Assembly (NCBI RefSeq): GCF_019703515.2
Contig: NC_059365.1
Coordinates: forward strand, 41,436,501-41,500,500
DNA length: 64,000 nt
Direction of reading: 5' to 3'
Source of the DNA: Myxocyprinus asiaticus
Lineage: Eukaryota > Chordata > Actinopteri > Cypriniformes > Catostomidae
The notes under the pieces were generated by a model that saw only the letters and a list, made by a program, of their open reading frames with translations, was not told the origin of the DNA and did not search any database. Both the position numbers and the translations under genes were made by a program. Positions 45,212 through 56,275 of this stretch are shown here, one piece after another (position 1 is the stretch's first letter; each line of letters starts with the position of its first letter).

Positions 45212-47800
45212 CAACACTGTATACACCTGTTTGCATGTGTGTATTTGTATCCACAAATGGTGGATTTCTTTCATATCATGCTCTAAGATGGTGTTTATGT
45301 GCCACAAAAAGCAGATTTTACCCTCCAGAAGCTGTTTTGTCCTTCTCACGTAGCATTCAACCCATGAGCCAGGCAAAGAACCATATAAATTAGAGGGGAA
45401 ATAACCACAAGACCGACTGTTGCCAGAGTCACATGGTTTACGTAAACCTACACCACCCATATCGTGAGAGAAACATCAATGAGCTCTGCAACACCACAAA
45501 ACCAGTGACAAGAAATCACAGATACGCATTATAGTTGCTTGATAACTTCATTACAGCTAACCATCTAGATGTAATCACATTGTCAACACTGTGTAGAATC
45601 TTGAAATCTCCAAAGAACACTGTTTTTAGGAAAAAGGGACTACGAAACAACAAAGGATGATTAAGGAAAGATTGGAAAAAAAAAGGTTTCTCAAGAAAGA
45701 CACTCTATACTTTGGTGCAGTAGATCATGGGTCAACTCATTTGCTGTGTGTTTGTGACCGCACAGTGAAACAAAAACTCATGGGAAATCATGTGAAAGAA
45801 AACTCGGTCTAGTTACTTAAGAGTTCAAGTTCAAGCATTCTGACTTAAAGACCGCAGAGACCTTTTTAAGTAAAGAAGAATTCCTGTTATTGTGTTATAC
45901 CATATAGCCAAACACTTCAACTCAGTGGCTGTTCAAATGAGTTATGACAGCTATGTTCTTTCATCTCCAAGAAATACAGAGGGAGTTAACCCCTTTGCCC
46001 TAAAAAAACTGGTGCAAACCAAGCTTTAAAACCAAGCTCACCCATCCAACCAATTCCCGGTCTGAGAACTCAAACCTAATCCAAAACATTCAGCCACATA
46101 TATGCAAGCACTGGCATGATACCATTGTGTAAGCATCAGAAGGCTACAGAGAAGCATACACACAATCATGTGATCCCAGCATATGTTTCCATTCTGTAGA
46201 AAAGCCCTGGAAGTTTCCGTTTGGAGCAGGGTTGAGGGGAGACAGGACTGTATAAGGGGGCTCAATGGATCCGGCTGGCCCGCAGCCAAGACTAAGAGAG
46301 TTCAGAATGCTCAAACAGGGCCGGATGCCATGCAGACAGACCCAAGGTCACACCCCTGATTACCATGTACAACTGCATACACTTCAACCAGGTTAGGGAG
46401 TCCTGTCAAGACTGGTTTTGTATGAAATTCACCTCTTGTTTTCAAAGTTGTTCATTGGGAATAGGCTGACCACTTTTTTCCTTGAAAACAGGTTGAGGGT
46501 ACATATGATCTTGTCTTCACATACAGTAGCTGTGGTAGATAATGTCCCATCTGTTCAACTACTTTGCAGTCTACTTTATATGTCTCTCTGCACGTTCTGA
46601 AATGCCAAATTTGAAAGTTACCCTACCCCCAAGAAGCATTTGGACACTTAAGACACGTTCTTCAAAATATTTTAATGTCATTGCATTAGACAACAAATTA
46701 CTATCAAATCAAGCATCACCTGTAAACAAATTATGTTAGACCTTTTCTCTTAGAACTATCTTCTATTGGCTTTTCAACAACTGGTCTTAAATGTCATTAT
46801 TTTGGCTTGACAAACCAACATCCTATTTCTAGAGGCAATGTTTAGGGTTTTTTCTTTTTTTCCAACCTACACATTTCTAAAAAGACCTACATTTCTGACT
46901 GTAACTCCTCCTAGAGCTTTCAAGCTACATTCACCAAACTTGGCACAGACATTCAGGCTGTTCTGACTTGGGTTGCTATGACTTTTACAACTGATTAGAA
47001 TTTTCCCACAGCGGGCATTCAAAAATCTGTAAAAATCTAGAACAGCTTAAATACAGCAACTTTCAGTTCACACAGGTGTCACAGGGGGTTTCAACTTGTC
47101 AGGACATGCACCCCCCTTCATTTGTCTAATCTGAATTTAAATCTTGTCTAATCACATTAATATAAAACTTTACATGTATACAGTATTTTATATTATAATA
47201 TTAAACCTTAGCTTATCATATTCCTTGGTTGGGTCTTTTCTTAGAGCACATTACGTCAATCCGTGGTTCAATACCAGACACAGCTAGTCATAAACCATCC
47301 TCCACTGTCAATAAATGTGAACGGTATACTTGTTTTTCATATGTTTATTTAAAGCGTGGCTTCACACTGTGGTTTGGCAGGTCATAACTTTTTGGTTTTT
47401 CAGCACTGCCTTTTTACAGTGGAAAAAGTCAACTGGATTATCTTTGAATGTTGGGTGTTGATTAGTTTAATATAAAGTGTCTTAGTAGTGCCCTATTAGT
47501 TGTGCAGGTCATTTGCAAGCACCTCGGAACATACAAAACAATGTGGATGTGGTTCGTTATTTATAATGATGCATGTGAAGTTAAATTTGATATAATTTTT
47601 GTTATACTTTAATGCACCTAGGCATTTGGTTTGTGCAGTAAGCCATCTCTAAGGAAAGCCCTGAACTTGATGCAGACTGTTCATCGATATTTGTGGTGGC
47701 AAGACTTACGGCTTGGTCGGGGATTCTTCCGCAGAAACACCACTGTCATATTTTTGTTTCTGTTGTTGTTGTTGCTGTTGTTGTTAAGCACTGTTTAGCA
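45212..47800. other. Non-coding interval
   Basis: No gene recognised. 46,610-46,740 carries a fragment of the 35.3-kb MITE family. 46,890-47,090 includes CACCAAACTTGGCACAGAC, a string I associate with dispersed fish repeats. 47,755-47,785 is a (TTG)n-like run. Confidence 0.4.
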
Positions 47801-48716
47801 CTGTTACTCAAAAATGTAATCCAAAAAACTTTCTAATCACTTCTCGAAATTTGTAATCAGATTACTTTTATGATTTCTTTGTTTAGAAATATGTGTAACC
47901 CAAGCAATATATACATATAAAATTAAACTTAAAGTCTTAAATCTGGTAATAAATGGCATCGTTCACGTTTCCCATTTAAACAAAAAAAAACTTTAATCTG
48001 ATTACATTATAATTCTTATATAATAATAATTCTTATATAATCATATAATCAAGACTTATAAAATGGATGGCCGCCTCATAGTTCGAACTGCTGAGAGGAT
48101 TATTGGCACTCCCCTACCAACCCTACTAGAACTGTACACTTCCAGAGTGATGAAAAGGGCTGGTAAAATCACTCTTGACCCCATTCACCTAGCACACTTC
48201 CTTTTCAAACTGTTGCCCACTGGCTGGCGCTACAGAGCACTGAGCACCAGAACAGCCAGGCACAGGAATAGTTTTTTTCCCTCAGGCCATCCACCTCATG
48301 AACAGTTAAAACTACCCCCAATATATATCCATATTTCATTTATATTCTTTAACATATCCTACCACTTCTTCAATACATTACATCACATGCATATAACTGC
48401 ATATAAAATATTCGAACAACATTATTGCTCCATTGTATATTTCTCTTTTTTATCTGTTATATCTTTTTTTTATGTCACTATATGTATATGTTTAACTGTA
48501 TATGTTTGTATGTATGTATATACAGTTGCATTCTCTTTGCACTGGAAGCTTCTGTCACCATAACCAGTTCCTTGTGTGTGTAAGCATACTTGGCAAGAAA
48601 GCTCATTCTGATTCTTCTTCTGATTTTAAATTATTGTAAAGTTTTACACTACTTTCTGACTAAAATGTAATTAGATCACAGTAACTAATTACTTTGTAAT
48701 CAGATTACACCCTACA
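47801..48716. mobile_element. GTAATC-rich MITE split by a LINE tail
   Basis: The left part (47,810-48,055) has AAATGTAATCC and TTTGTAATCAGATTACTTTT. The right part (48,650-48,716) has AGTAACTAATTACTTTGTAA and ends GATTACACCCTACACT. This is the family seen at 5,013-5,440. The LINE fragment at 48,058-48,633 lies between the two parts. Confidence 0.6.
48058..48633 (+). mobile_element. 5'-truncated LINE tail (Rex1/L2-type)
   Basis: It encodes only the C-terminal end of the reverse transcriptase ORF (RTAERIIGTPLPTLLELYTS, then HLAHFLFKLLPTGWRYRAL) and the 3' UTR. The UTR ends CATACTTGGCAAGAAAGCTC then ATTCTGATTCTT, as in the minus-strand LINE at 21.8-24.9 kb. Extreme 5' truncation is normal for LINE insertions. 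Confidence 0.85.
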
Positions 48717-49839
48717 CTATTGTTTAGACATGCAGTTGAACAGTTTACACAATCTCTGTCTTTAGTTGCCTTTATGTGATCATTCAATTGCAGCCGCAGC
48801 CACGAGGATGTGTGAAGTTCACTTGAATAGGGGGACCATAGTTAGATTGCCCCTCTAGTGGGTGACTAAAGAGTTGCTAGCAGTGACTTAAAAAACAAGT
48901 TCACAGCTATTTTAATCTTTTACCTTTACTCGAGTGTATGCCTGAACACCATAATTTCATGCCCCACAGCTTTAAAGCTCCTGTCCTAGCAGAGTAACCA
49001 TGGGTGTCATTCATCACATTTACTATGCATCACTTTCTTTGACAACCAGACAGTGTCTTAATACTTTCTGATTTCATTTTGAACAGTATACTGTATCTGT
49101 TGTTTTATTGTTTAAAACCCTGCCGAAATGACTTGTGCTATCTTTCAGTAAAATAAATGCCATTCAGTCTCAGATTTTGTTATTTAATGCAAAGACATTC
49201 ATACATTTTTATGTGTGGCTTAAGTTTGCAGATTCTCTTTGGGGCAACTGCATGTTTTGAGAGTAGAAAATAGTGAAGATGGATGAACAGGCCTCATTTT
49301 CATGGTTGAATAATACGATTCGAAAGAATGAAACATGTCCAAACAGGCACCAGAACAGGGACCAAATGTAATAGTTATCACAAACTCTAGGAGACTTTTA
49401 ATGGTGTTCAAATGTCACATTGGCTTGTTCACAGATGGTCAGTGTGTGGCCTTAGATTAGTCTCAACAAACACAGAGTAGACATTGTATGAGTCTATAAC
49501 CTTCCATTAATCCATAAATGTCTAAAAAGGAATCAGTAAAGAGCATTTTCAAGGATCTGTTGTAATAAAAATCTTTCCTTCTCTATTGTCCTTGCTAAAA
49601 TCAGATAAGACTCTCAGAATAAATGGTGGAACTAACTTAATTATAAAAATCCTCTCTGCTGCATTGAAAATGGGTTGCAGTAACGGGAATAAAAACTGTT
49701 AGCTCATGTGTGTGCTATGTGTGTCTGAGACCATATACCCACCAGGCTTCTCTGCAACTGTCTGCTGTAATATAAATCCCTATTGCACTTTGTATTTATC
49801 CATTTTTAATGAAGTGTCTTAGCTGTGTGTCTCTGAAAG

Positions 49840-50058
49840 ATGAGAAAAGAAGAAAGGATGGAAAGAAACATGTGGTGGAGCCTGCCAACGGTGGAGCAGA
49901 GGAAAAAGCAGATGGGCCACAAGATCGCTCTCTGCCCTCTTGCAGACGCCGTTCTCTGGGAGGGTCAGAGGTCAAGTGATGACATCACTCTCATGGGTGG
50001 TGTAGATTCAGGGACTTCAGTTATTTACCAAACTAAATTTCACATTCCCGAGTGCAAG
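49840..50058 (+). other. Candidate exon (open frame ending at a consensus splice donor)
   Basis: From an ATG at 49,840 the frame is open for 73 codons up to AAG|GTGAGT at 50,058/50,059. Upstream is a pyrimidine-leaning TGTGTGTCTCTGAAAG that could be an acceptor. Base composition is richer in G and C than around it. I do not recognise the protein (it includes KIALCPLADAVLWEG). It may be part of an unrecognised gene or chance. It is immediately followed by a dispersed repeat. Confidence 0.25.
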
Positions 50059-50104
50059 GTGAGTCATCGATATTTTTTATCTGTTTTCCTAGGAAAGCTA
50101 ATTT

Positions 50105-50310
50105 AAATTTTAAATGCATTTATAAAAGCATTTATGACATGTGAGTAAAAATGGCTCACTATTTGTCAGGTTTTGCATGACATTCACCCTTTTTATCCAT
50201 GTTATACGATTTATAATTCATTTATAAATGACTTATTAGTCATTAACAAACCCCTTTATAAACCCTTAACAAAGGGAACATTAATGTAAATTAATGTAAT
50301 TCTGTCAAAT
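50105..50310. repeat. Dispersed repeat (copy 1 of 2)
   Basis: Shares AAATGGCTCACTATTTG, TTATTAGTCATTAA and CATTAACAAAGGGAACATT-like blocks in the same order with 55,835-56,053. This is a common fish repeat that often ends in GTAAAGTGTTACC. A related TGGTAACACTTTACAT lies at 51,624. Confidence 0.65.
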
Positions 50311-52219
50311 TTAAGTGTGCACTAGAATATAAATGGCCTCAAAGTTAACAGACATGGACTAAAAGCCACAATACTCGAATTTTGATTTACTTTTTCTCCA
50401 CTTCTGATTTCTGTGCTATTTATGAAGGAACAAAGAGTCTGCAGAGGTGGACGGAAGCGTTTAGTGGTGATGGGGCTTGGGTGGGATTCACAAAGACTCT
50501 TCTTGTGAAAACTGCACACTGGCCTGCTCAACACAATCCACAGTGGGGCATGGATGACAACATGAAAGCAGCAGTTAAACCATTTATAAGCTGTTTATTT
50601 ACTAGTGAATTCATCTCTTTAATTTCTGCACAGCAGCATACAGGGTATTGTGACAAAATATAAATAAGAATATTAAACAGTGTTTATTTTTTTACTCTTT
50701 TAATTTCATTACAAACCTCAGTTAAAAGTGGCAAATTCTCTGTAGTCTTCAACATTTGTTTCTCTCTCTTTCTGTCACCAACCAAGAATGTAACATTAAA
50801 CTGCAACTTAAAATGTATGATATCATTATTCTTATGTACAGCTGTCATTTATTAGCAAACAATGCTTAGAGCTTATTGGAATTTCACTTTCGTCTCTAGA
50901 ATGCACTGGAAAAAAATACAATTATGTTATACAAAGATCAAAAATATTATTATAAACCCTTGTTATAAATGGCACACTATATTAATAAACTGCTGTTGAC
51001 ATTTTACATGTAAGTACAAAATCCTGGTGAGGTAGTTCCCTCTGAAGTCACTTTTAAATGGTAAAATACTGAATAGACATCATCACTTAATTCTTTTTCC
51101 ATTTTTTCGGCAATTATTTACAATACAGCAAATCTATGTTCCTTACTTCATTCAAATTGAATTCCTTTGGTAAACATAACGGTCAAAAATGTGCAGTCCT
51201 GTAAGTGTCAATTGTACATTCACAATATTTTTGCATCCTTTTTTTCTTTTTGCTTTTTTTGGAATTTATTATTGTACATAATGCAAAAAGGGGCAAATGC
51301 ATTGTTTTACAAAAAGCTTTTTTTTATTAAGAACATTTATACGTGCTATATTCCATCATGGACCCTTTGAGAATCGTCATACTGGTGTGTTTTTGTTTTT
51401 GTCATAAACCTCTCTCTTTTCCCCTTGGACACCATGGATGTTTTGGAGAAATGTGGACTTTGTGAAAATGGCTGAGCAGATCATTTCGAGCTAAAGAGAG
51501 GCACCCATAGGATTTTTATTTTTTCTCCAGTGTGTGTTCCCCTTACTCGGGGTGTAAACATCGAAAGCGCCCCTCATACAGTCATCTCTAAAGAATTCTG
51601 GGTGAAAAAAAAAAATAGCCTATGGTAACACTTTACATCAGTGTGCTCATGCTACAGTGTAATTACATAAGTAAGTACTGAGTAATACTAATGAGCAACA
51701 TGTAATTCAAATGTAATGGAGCTGCTTGTAAATTCACTCAGTATTATTTTTATTAATTATATTTACATGTAATATGAGTAACATGGAGCTCAGTAATGTA
51801 AAATGTAACCTAGCCTAAGTCTGGCTCAGTCAGTGGGGTTGGAAATAATTTGGCTTATTATGAAGTTATGCTGAGAACATGAACGCGCAACAGAGACTCT
51901 ATTGTGTTGCTGTGCGCGTCCGTGCGCGTACTAAATGTTAGGCCCCGGAGGGAAGGAGGGAATTTATGAAGTGGACTTAAAGGAAGAGTGGAAAGGGACT
52001 TCCAACATCAGTTCAGAATCATGTCAATTAAATGAAGACGTGGAACATTCGTAAAATCGCTTAATGGCAAAATAAACTTTGGTTTAAAAGACAAAACGAG
52101 GTGCAAGCTTGGCTTAGCCTACAGTAAAGAAAATACTTGAGGTCAACAGAAGAGCAACTCCTCTGGTGTGTATATAAATGGCATCGTTCACGTTTCCCAT
52201 TTAAACAAAAATAACATCT
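50311..52219. other. Non-coding interval downstream of nanos1
   Basis: AT-rich. No recognisable gene. 52,174-52,211 is identical to 47,949-47,986 (see findings). A T run lies at 52,369-52,388. Confidence 0.45.
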
Positions 52220-52225
52220 TTTATT
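52220..52225 (-). terminator. Candidate poly(A) signal of nanos1
   Basis: TTTATT on the plus strand gives AATAAA on the minus strand about 310 bases after the nanos1 stop codon. This implies a 3' UTR of roughly 330 bases. Other AT-rich hexamers occur nearby, so usage is unproven. Confidence 0.35.
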
Positions 52226-52534
52226 TCACAAAAACATGTGACTATGAATTGTGACTTTTAATGAATAAACATCTAAAACCTATGCGTGAAAAGGAAAAAA
52301 AAATAGCTTTTTATGAATAATATGCAATAAACTATGGAAATAAAGAATCTATAAAAATATAAGAGATGTTTTTTTTTTTTTTTTTTTTCCTCAACGAAAC
52401 ATTGATATCGTATTTGTTTAATAAGTCCTGTAGCCTAGTAGTTAAGACTCTTAAAGCCGCAATCAGAACAGTCATAATCTGAAAGAAAATGTTCAGTGCA
52501 ATAAATGTAAGTGTAGACTATTTCATCAGTCTTT

Positions 52535-53236
52535 TTAGAAGATTTTCACTCGCTTACCACCCACAGCTCTGCCTCCCTTCAGCACTCTCTGGGCAGGCTG
52601 GTCTTTGGAGAGAGGGCAGTATTTTATCGTATGCGCGTTATCCCCGTTGGCGCTGCATAAGGGGCATGTGTACGCCCGCAGGATCGGGCACACCACCCTT
52701 CCGTCCGGGGTTTTCAGGACGTGCGAGCCGTACACCTCCTCGGGCGCGCCGTTATTCCGACAGAAGACGCAGATCTTGGGCTCCTGCTTATTCCGCGCAG
52801 TTGGTTTCCTCATCTTCCTCTCCACGCCGAACAGATCGAAGCCGGCGAAGCCCCCTCCGATGCCCATCTCCCGCTCCTGTGAGGAGGACAGCAGCCCTCC
52901 CGTGCCCTGGTTCTGACTCTGGAAGGGGCTAAGGATGGAGAAGCGCTCTTTCAGGTCCAGGATGGAGATGGAGGCTGGCGGAGGGCAGCAGCAGGAATCT
53001 AGGTGTCCTCCGCTTTCGCCTTCGCCTCCGGCCGCGATTACGCACGGGCACGGAGGCGTGTCGTCCAAGCCCAGCGTTGCTTTCAGAGACTCCGTGATGG
53101 AGTTGGGACTCTGGGGGACGCTGTGCTTGTTGTTCTTCGTGACCAGTGTGGACAGCCCGAGATAGTCATTCCAAAAATTAAAGGTGTAATCGTACGAGGA
53201 GCGCGCACTCAAGTAGCTGTGGTTCAAAAAATCCAT
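52535..53236 (-). CDS. nanos1: Nanos-family RNA-binding protein, nanos1-like (233 aa, single exon)
   Basis: Nanos proteins are cytoplasmic translational repressors that work with Pumilio and recruit the CCR4-NOT deadenylase to mRNA 3' UTRs in germ cells and neural tissue. Visible here: an N-terminal CNOT1-interacting motif ([14 protein letters not shown], residues 19-32), a low-complexity middle, and a complete zf-nanos domain at residues 156-207 with C156, C159, H172, C183 and C191, C194, H202, C207. The spacing CX2CX12HX10C-X7-CX2CX7HX4C is exactly that of the family. The tail is basic. The start is the ATG at 53,236 (G at -3 and +4). The frame is open 67 codons further upstream but has no other ATG, and the sequence there is not Nanos-like. 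There is no intron, as is usual for nanos genes. Length and the MDFLNH start fit teleost nanos1 rather than the short nanos2. This is the only clear host gene in the window. Confidence 0.93.
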   Translation of the reverse strand: MDFLNHSYLSARSSYDYTFNFWNDYLGLSTLVTKNNKHSVPQSPNSITESLKATLGLDDTPPCPCVIAAGGEGESGGHLDSCCCPPPASISILDLKERFSILSPFQSQNQGTGGLLSSSQEREMGIGGGFAGFDLFGVERKMRKPTARNKQEPKICVFCRNNGAPEEVYGSHVLKTPDGRVVCPILRAYTCPLCSANGDNAHTIKYCPLSKDQPAQRVLKGGRAVGGKRVKIF

Positions 53237-53620
53237 GTCTTCTTCAGAAAAGATGCTTCTCTTGGAATAAAACAAATGTGTATATTCCGTCAGGTTTCTT
53301 TCTGTCTGCTTTCCAGGATCTAGTAGCGGGTAAGTAGGCTCAAGTCCAGTGCCTTTCTTGGGTATCTGCGTCTGAAGAACAGGAATCTGGTTATAAGGCT
53401 CCAGGAGAGGCAGAAGGAGGGCGGGGCTCTTTTTCAAACCAAGTTTCTGAGCAGCAGATCAACAGCATGTTTTCTACTGCCTGACCAGTAGATCACTGTT
53501 CACCACAGTGGAATGAGAGGAGACGTTGCTTTGTAATTACGAAATAAATACAAGTTATTGTACCAGTTACCATTACCACTGAGAAAGAGATTTATATATT
53601 GCCCTGTTGCATGTTAATTT
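53237..53620 (-). promoter_or_regulatory. Putative 5' UTR and promoter region of nanos1
   Basis: The region upstream of the nanos1 ATG is relatively repeat-free. The first 200 bases remain open in the nanos frame. A GC-box-like GGCGGGGCT lies at about 53,420-53,428. A TATATAAAT-like string on the minus strand near 53,590-53,598 could be a TATA box. No transcript evidence is available, so the start site is unknown. Confidence 0.3.
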
Positions 53621-54019
53621 ATTTCAGTTTTGCACTATATTCTATTTGCATGTAAGCTGAAAATGCTTTGGCTATAGGAATGTAGAAATTGTCATGCAAA
53701 TAAAGCATAAAACACCAAACTGTGTATGCGCATGCAATAGGCTAATATTTATCCCTTTTTTACCATGCCAATAAGCTTCTTGAATCTTGCAAGTAAAAAC
53801 AAAGTGTCTCAAAACATGGCTGCATAGCTACAGTAACCTACAGTAGTTGCATAACGCGAGTTCTTTATTCAACATCTGTAGCTCACGACTTCCAACTGTG
53901 TATAATGCTCCACTGGCTAAATATGAAGGGGAAATCAGGGCAATCTATTCAAAGATCATACATTTGTACATCCGATTTCCTCTCTTGCCTCAACGACAAG
54001 GCATGGTAGCTCTTTTAGT

Positions 54020-54238
54020 GTGAGACGCTGTGCTTTGTGTGCACTGTTGTGGGTTTATATTGAAGTGAGCGGAGCTGCAGTTTGTTTCTATTCATCGTCA
54101 GGATTAACCGACGACGTGCTCAGATTACAGGGTGTCATTAGAAACAGAGGATCGTGCGCGTACATGTGCTCTTTGTTCTTTGAAAACATGCCATGTGCGC
54201 ACCTGCGGACCAGAGAGATCGTGGAGTTGATTTTACTG
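54020..54238 (+). other. Candidate first exon of an unknown plus-strand transcript
   Basis: An open stretch of about 73 codons ends CTG|GTGAGCG at 54,238/54,239, a good splice donor. It lies about 780 bp from the nanos1 start on the opposite strand, a divergent arrangement. The translated text (for example CSLFFENMPCAHLRTREIVE) is not recognisable and has no strong ATG context. A non-coding transcript or chance are equally possible. Confidence 0.25.
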
Positions 54239-54583
54239 GTGAGCGCCGTTTACTTAAACATGTTTTTCTCAGACATTTCAGACACATCTGGACGTCTTTA
54301 ACTTCAGTCTGATGATATGTTGAGGTTGACTTTACTGTTTTTATGTCTTAGCTCCCAGATACAATATTTACTATGTGGAATAGTCAATAATGGACTAATT
54401 ATTTAATAATGATATAGTAATTCGAGCATTTGTTCACTTGAAATACTCAATTTGTTCATCTGACCTAATCAAAACCCGTTTGTCAGATATTGTTTGAGTT
54501 TAATCCCCTGTATCACACAGCAGAAATTTTCTTCACAGAAAAGGTACTGTTGTCCAATAATAACGTTGATTTGGTACCACTTG

Positions 54584-55092
54584 GTAGTTCACCCCAAAAT
54601 GAAAACTCTCTCATTAACACCCTCATGCCATCTCAGATGTGTATGACTTTCTATCTTCTGCGAAAGACAGTCAAAGATTTGTAGAAGAATATCTCAGCTT
54701 CGTAGGTCCATAAAATGCAAGTGAATGGTGGCCAGAACTTTGAAGCTCCAAAAAGTATATAAAGGCAGCATAAAAGTAATACATACCACTCCAGTGGTTC
54801 AGTTCACATCTTCAGAAGCAATACAAGGGCCGCTGCTGGGTGGAGGGTGTGAGTTCACGCAGAGCAATCGTCTGACAGGGATATGTGCAAGAGCGAGGCA
54901 ATCGTCTGTCAGACAGCATGTTCCGCGACCACTATCGGCTCTTCAGTAACGTATAATGTGAGGGGAAGGGCATTCAGTGGACTTTGGTGCCCACCAAGAA
55001 TAAGATTGTGCCCCCCTATGGGGCTGGGAGCGGTGGTACTGGGTGTGGGTGAGAAACAATTAAATCTTATAAATTAAGATATAAATTTAAGT

Positions 55093-55156
<64 letters not shown>

Positions 55157-55428
55157 ACACTTTCATCAGCCCTTGTTATGCAGGTTTACTAGAGGAAGTT
55201 ATCATTATTCTGTTTTTTGCAGATTCGCATTCTATGTGCATATCGCCACCTACTGAGCAGGGAGAAGAATGAAAAAAGGGAGGGATAAAGCAAAGGAAAA
55301 TAATAAATAAATAATATTTAATCAACAAAAAACAAATAAATAAGTAATTAATCATATTTGCACAACATCGCAGTAGGTGGCGATATGGGATGGCATGGGG
55401 ATGAGTAAATGATGTGAGAATTTAAAGG
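54584..55428. mobile_element. TTAA-family MITE with replaced interior
   Basis: The left half (GTTCACCCCAAAATGAAAAC; TTTGAAGCTCCAAAAAGTAT) matches 20,319-20,975, and the right end (GATGAGTAAATGATG then GAGAATTTAAAGG) matches its other terminus. The middle is replaced by foreign sequence with a (TA)n run (55,096-55,154) and a perfect 17-bp inverted pair, CATATCGCCACCTACTG (55,239-55,255) and its complement (55,371-55,387). Confidence 0.65.
55096..55154. repeat. (TA)n microsatellite
   Basis: A pure TA run of about 58 bp inside the MITE mosaic. Confidence 0.95.
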
Positions 55429-55834
55429 ATTAAGGACTAATACGTCATTTACAAATGCATAAAAAAATATTTATACCAAACTGTATAAAAAGCGCAACTT
55501 TCATCCAATACTTGCTAAATACTGTGCATTTTAACTTACATGTTATAAATACTTAATAATACACTTAATCATACTACATTAATCAAATACATAAAATACT
55601 TCACGACTTATGTCACAATGCAGCAAAAGAAAAAAAGAAAAAGATAATTATAAGTGAGATTAAAAGGAGTGATTAAGGTACTCCGAGTGCTGTCCCAAAT
55701 TATCATATAATAAAGCCTGATGACCATTAAACCATACTGAACTTTATGTACACAGGTACAACGTTGGCAGCTCCTTAATAAATGCTTCATATGCATCCAC
55801 TTTACATTAAGGTACATTTTTATAGGTTACTAAT

Positions 55835-56053
55835 GTTGTTACTTAATACGTTTTATTAAGCATTTATAACATGGGAGATAAAATGGCTCACTATTTGGCA
55901 GGTATTGTATGAAAGTCACCATTTGTATGCATGCTGTTATTATTACCACATATAAATGATTAATGATGTGTTTGTAAATGAGTTATTAGTCATTAATGAC
56001 CCCCTTTATAAACCATTAACAAAGGGAACATTCATGTAAAGTGTTACCATTGA
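55835..56053. repeat. Dispersed repeat (copy 2 of 2)
   Basis: Same family as 50,105-50,310. It ends CATGTAAAGTGTTACCAT, the usual terminus of this fish repeat. Confidence 0.65.
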
Positions 56054-56275
56054 TTCTGTGATACCACTGATAAACAAATCCTAATAGACAATTGATGGGG
56101 AGTGTACAGAAACAGTGTATAGCCTATTCCAGTCAGTCGTGTTTTAGATCTGTCTTTGAGACCCTCCAAAAAACATAACATTTATCACGGAGGGTGTGTG
56201 ATCAATGTTATCAAGTTGGAATTTTGATTATAATCAGTTCCCATAAGAGTAGAAAAAAGTCATTGTGATACTTTG

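Noticed and set aside
52489..52932. 147-residue plus-strand frame overlapping nanos1
   Set aside because: It is the antisense of the nanos1 zinc-finger region, Arg/Ser-rich through codon complementarity.
53237..53437. N-terminal extension of nanos1 to 300 residues
   Set aside because: It has no ATG and does not resemble Nanos. The ATG at 53,236 has a good context and starts the family-typical sequence.
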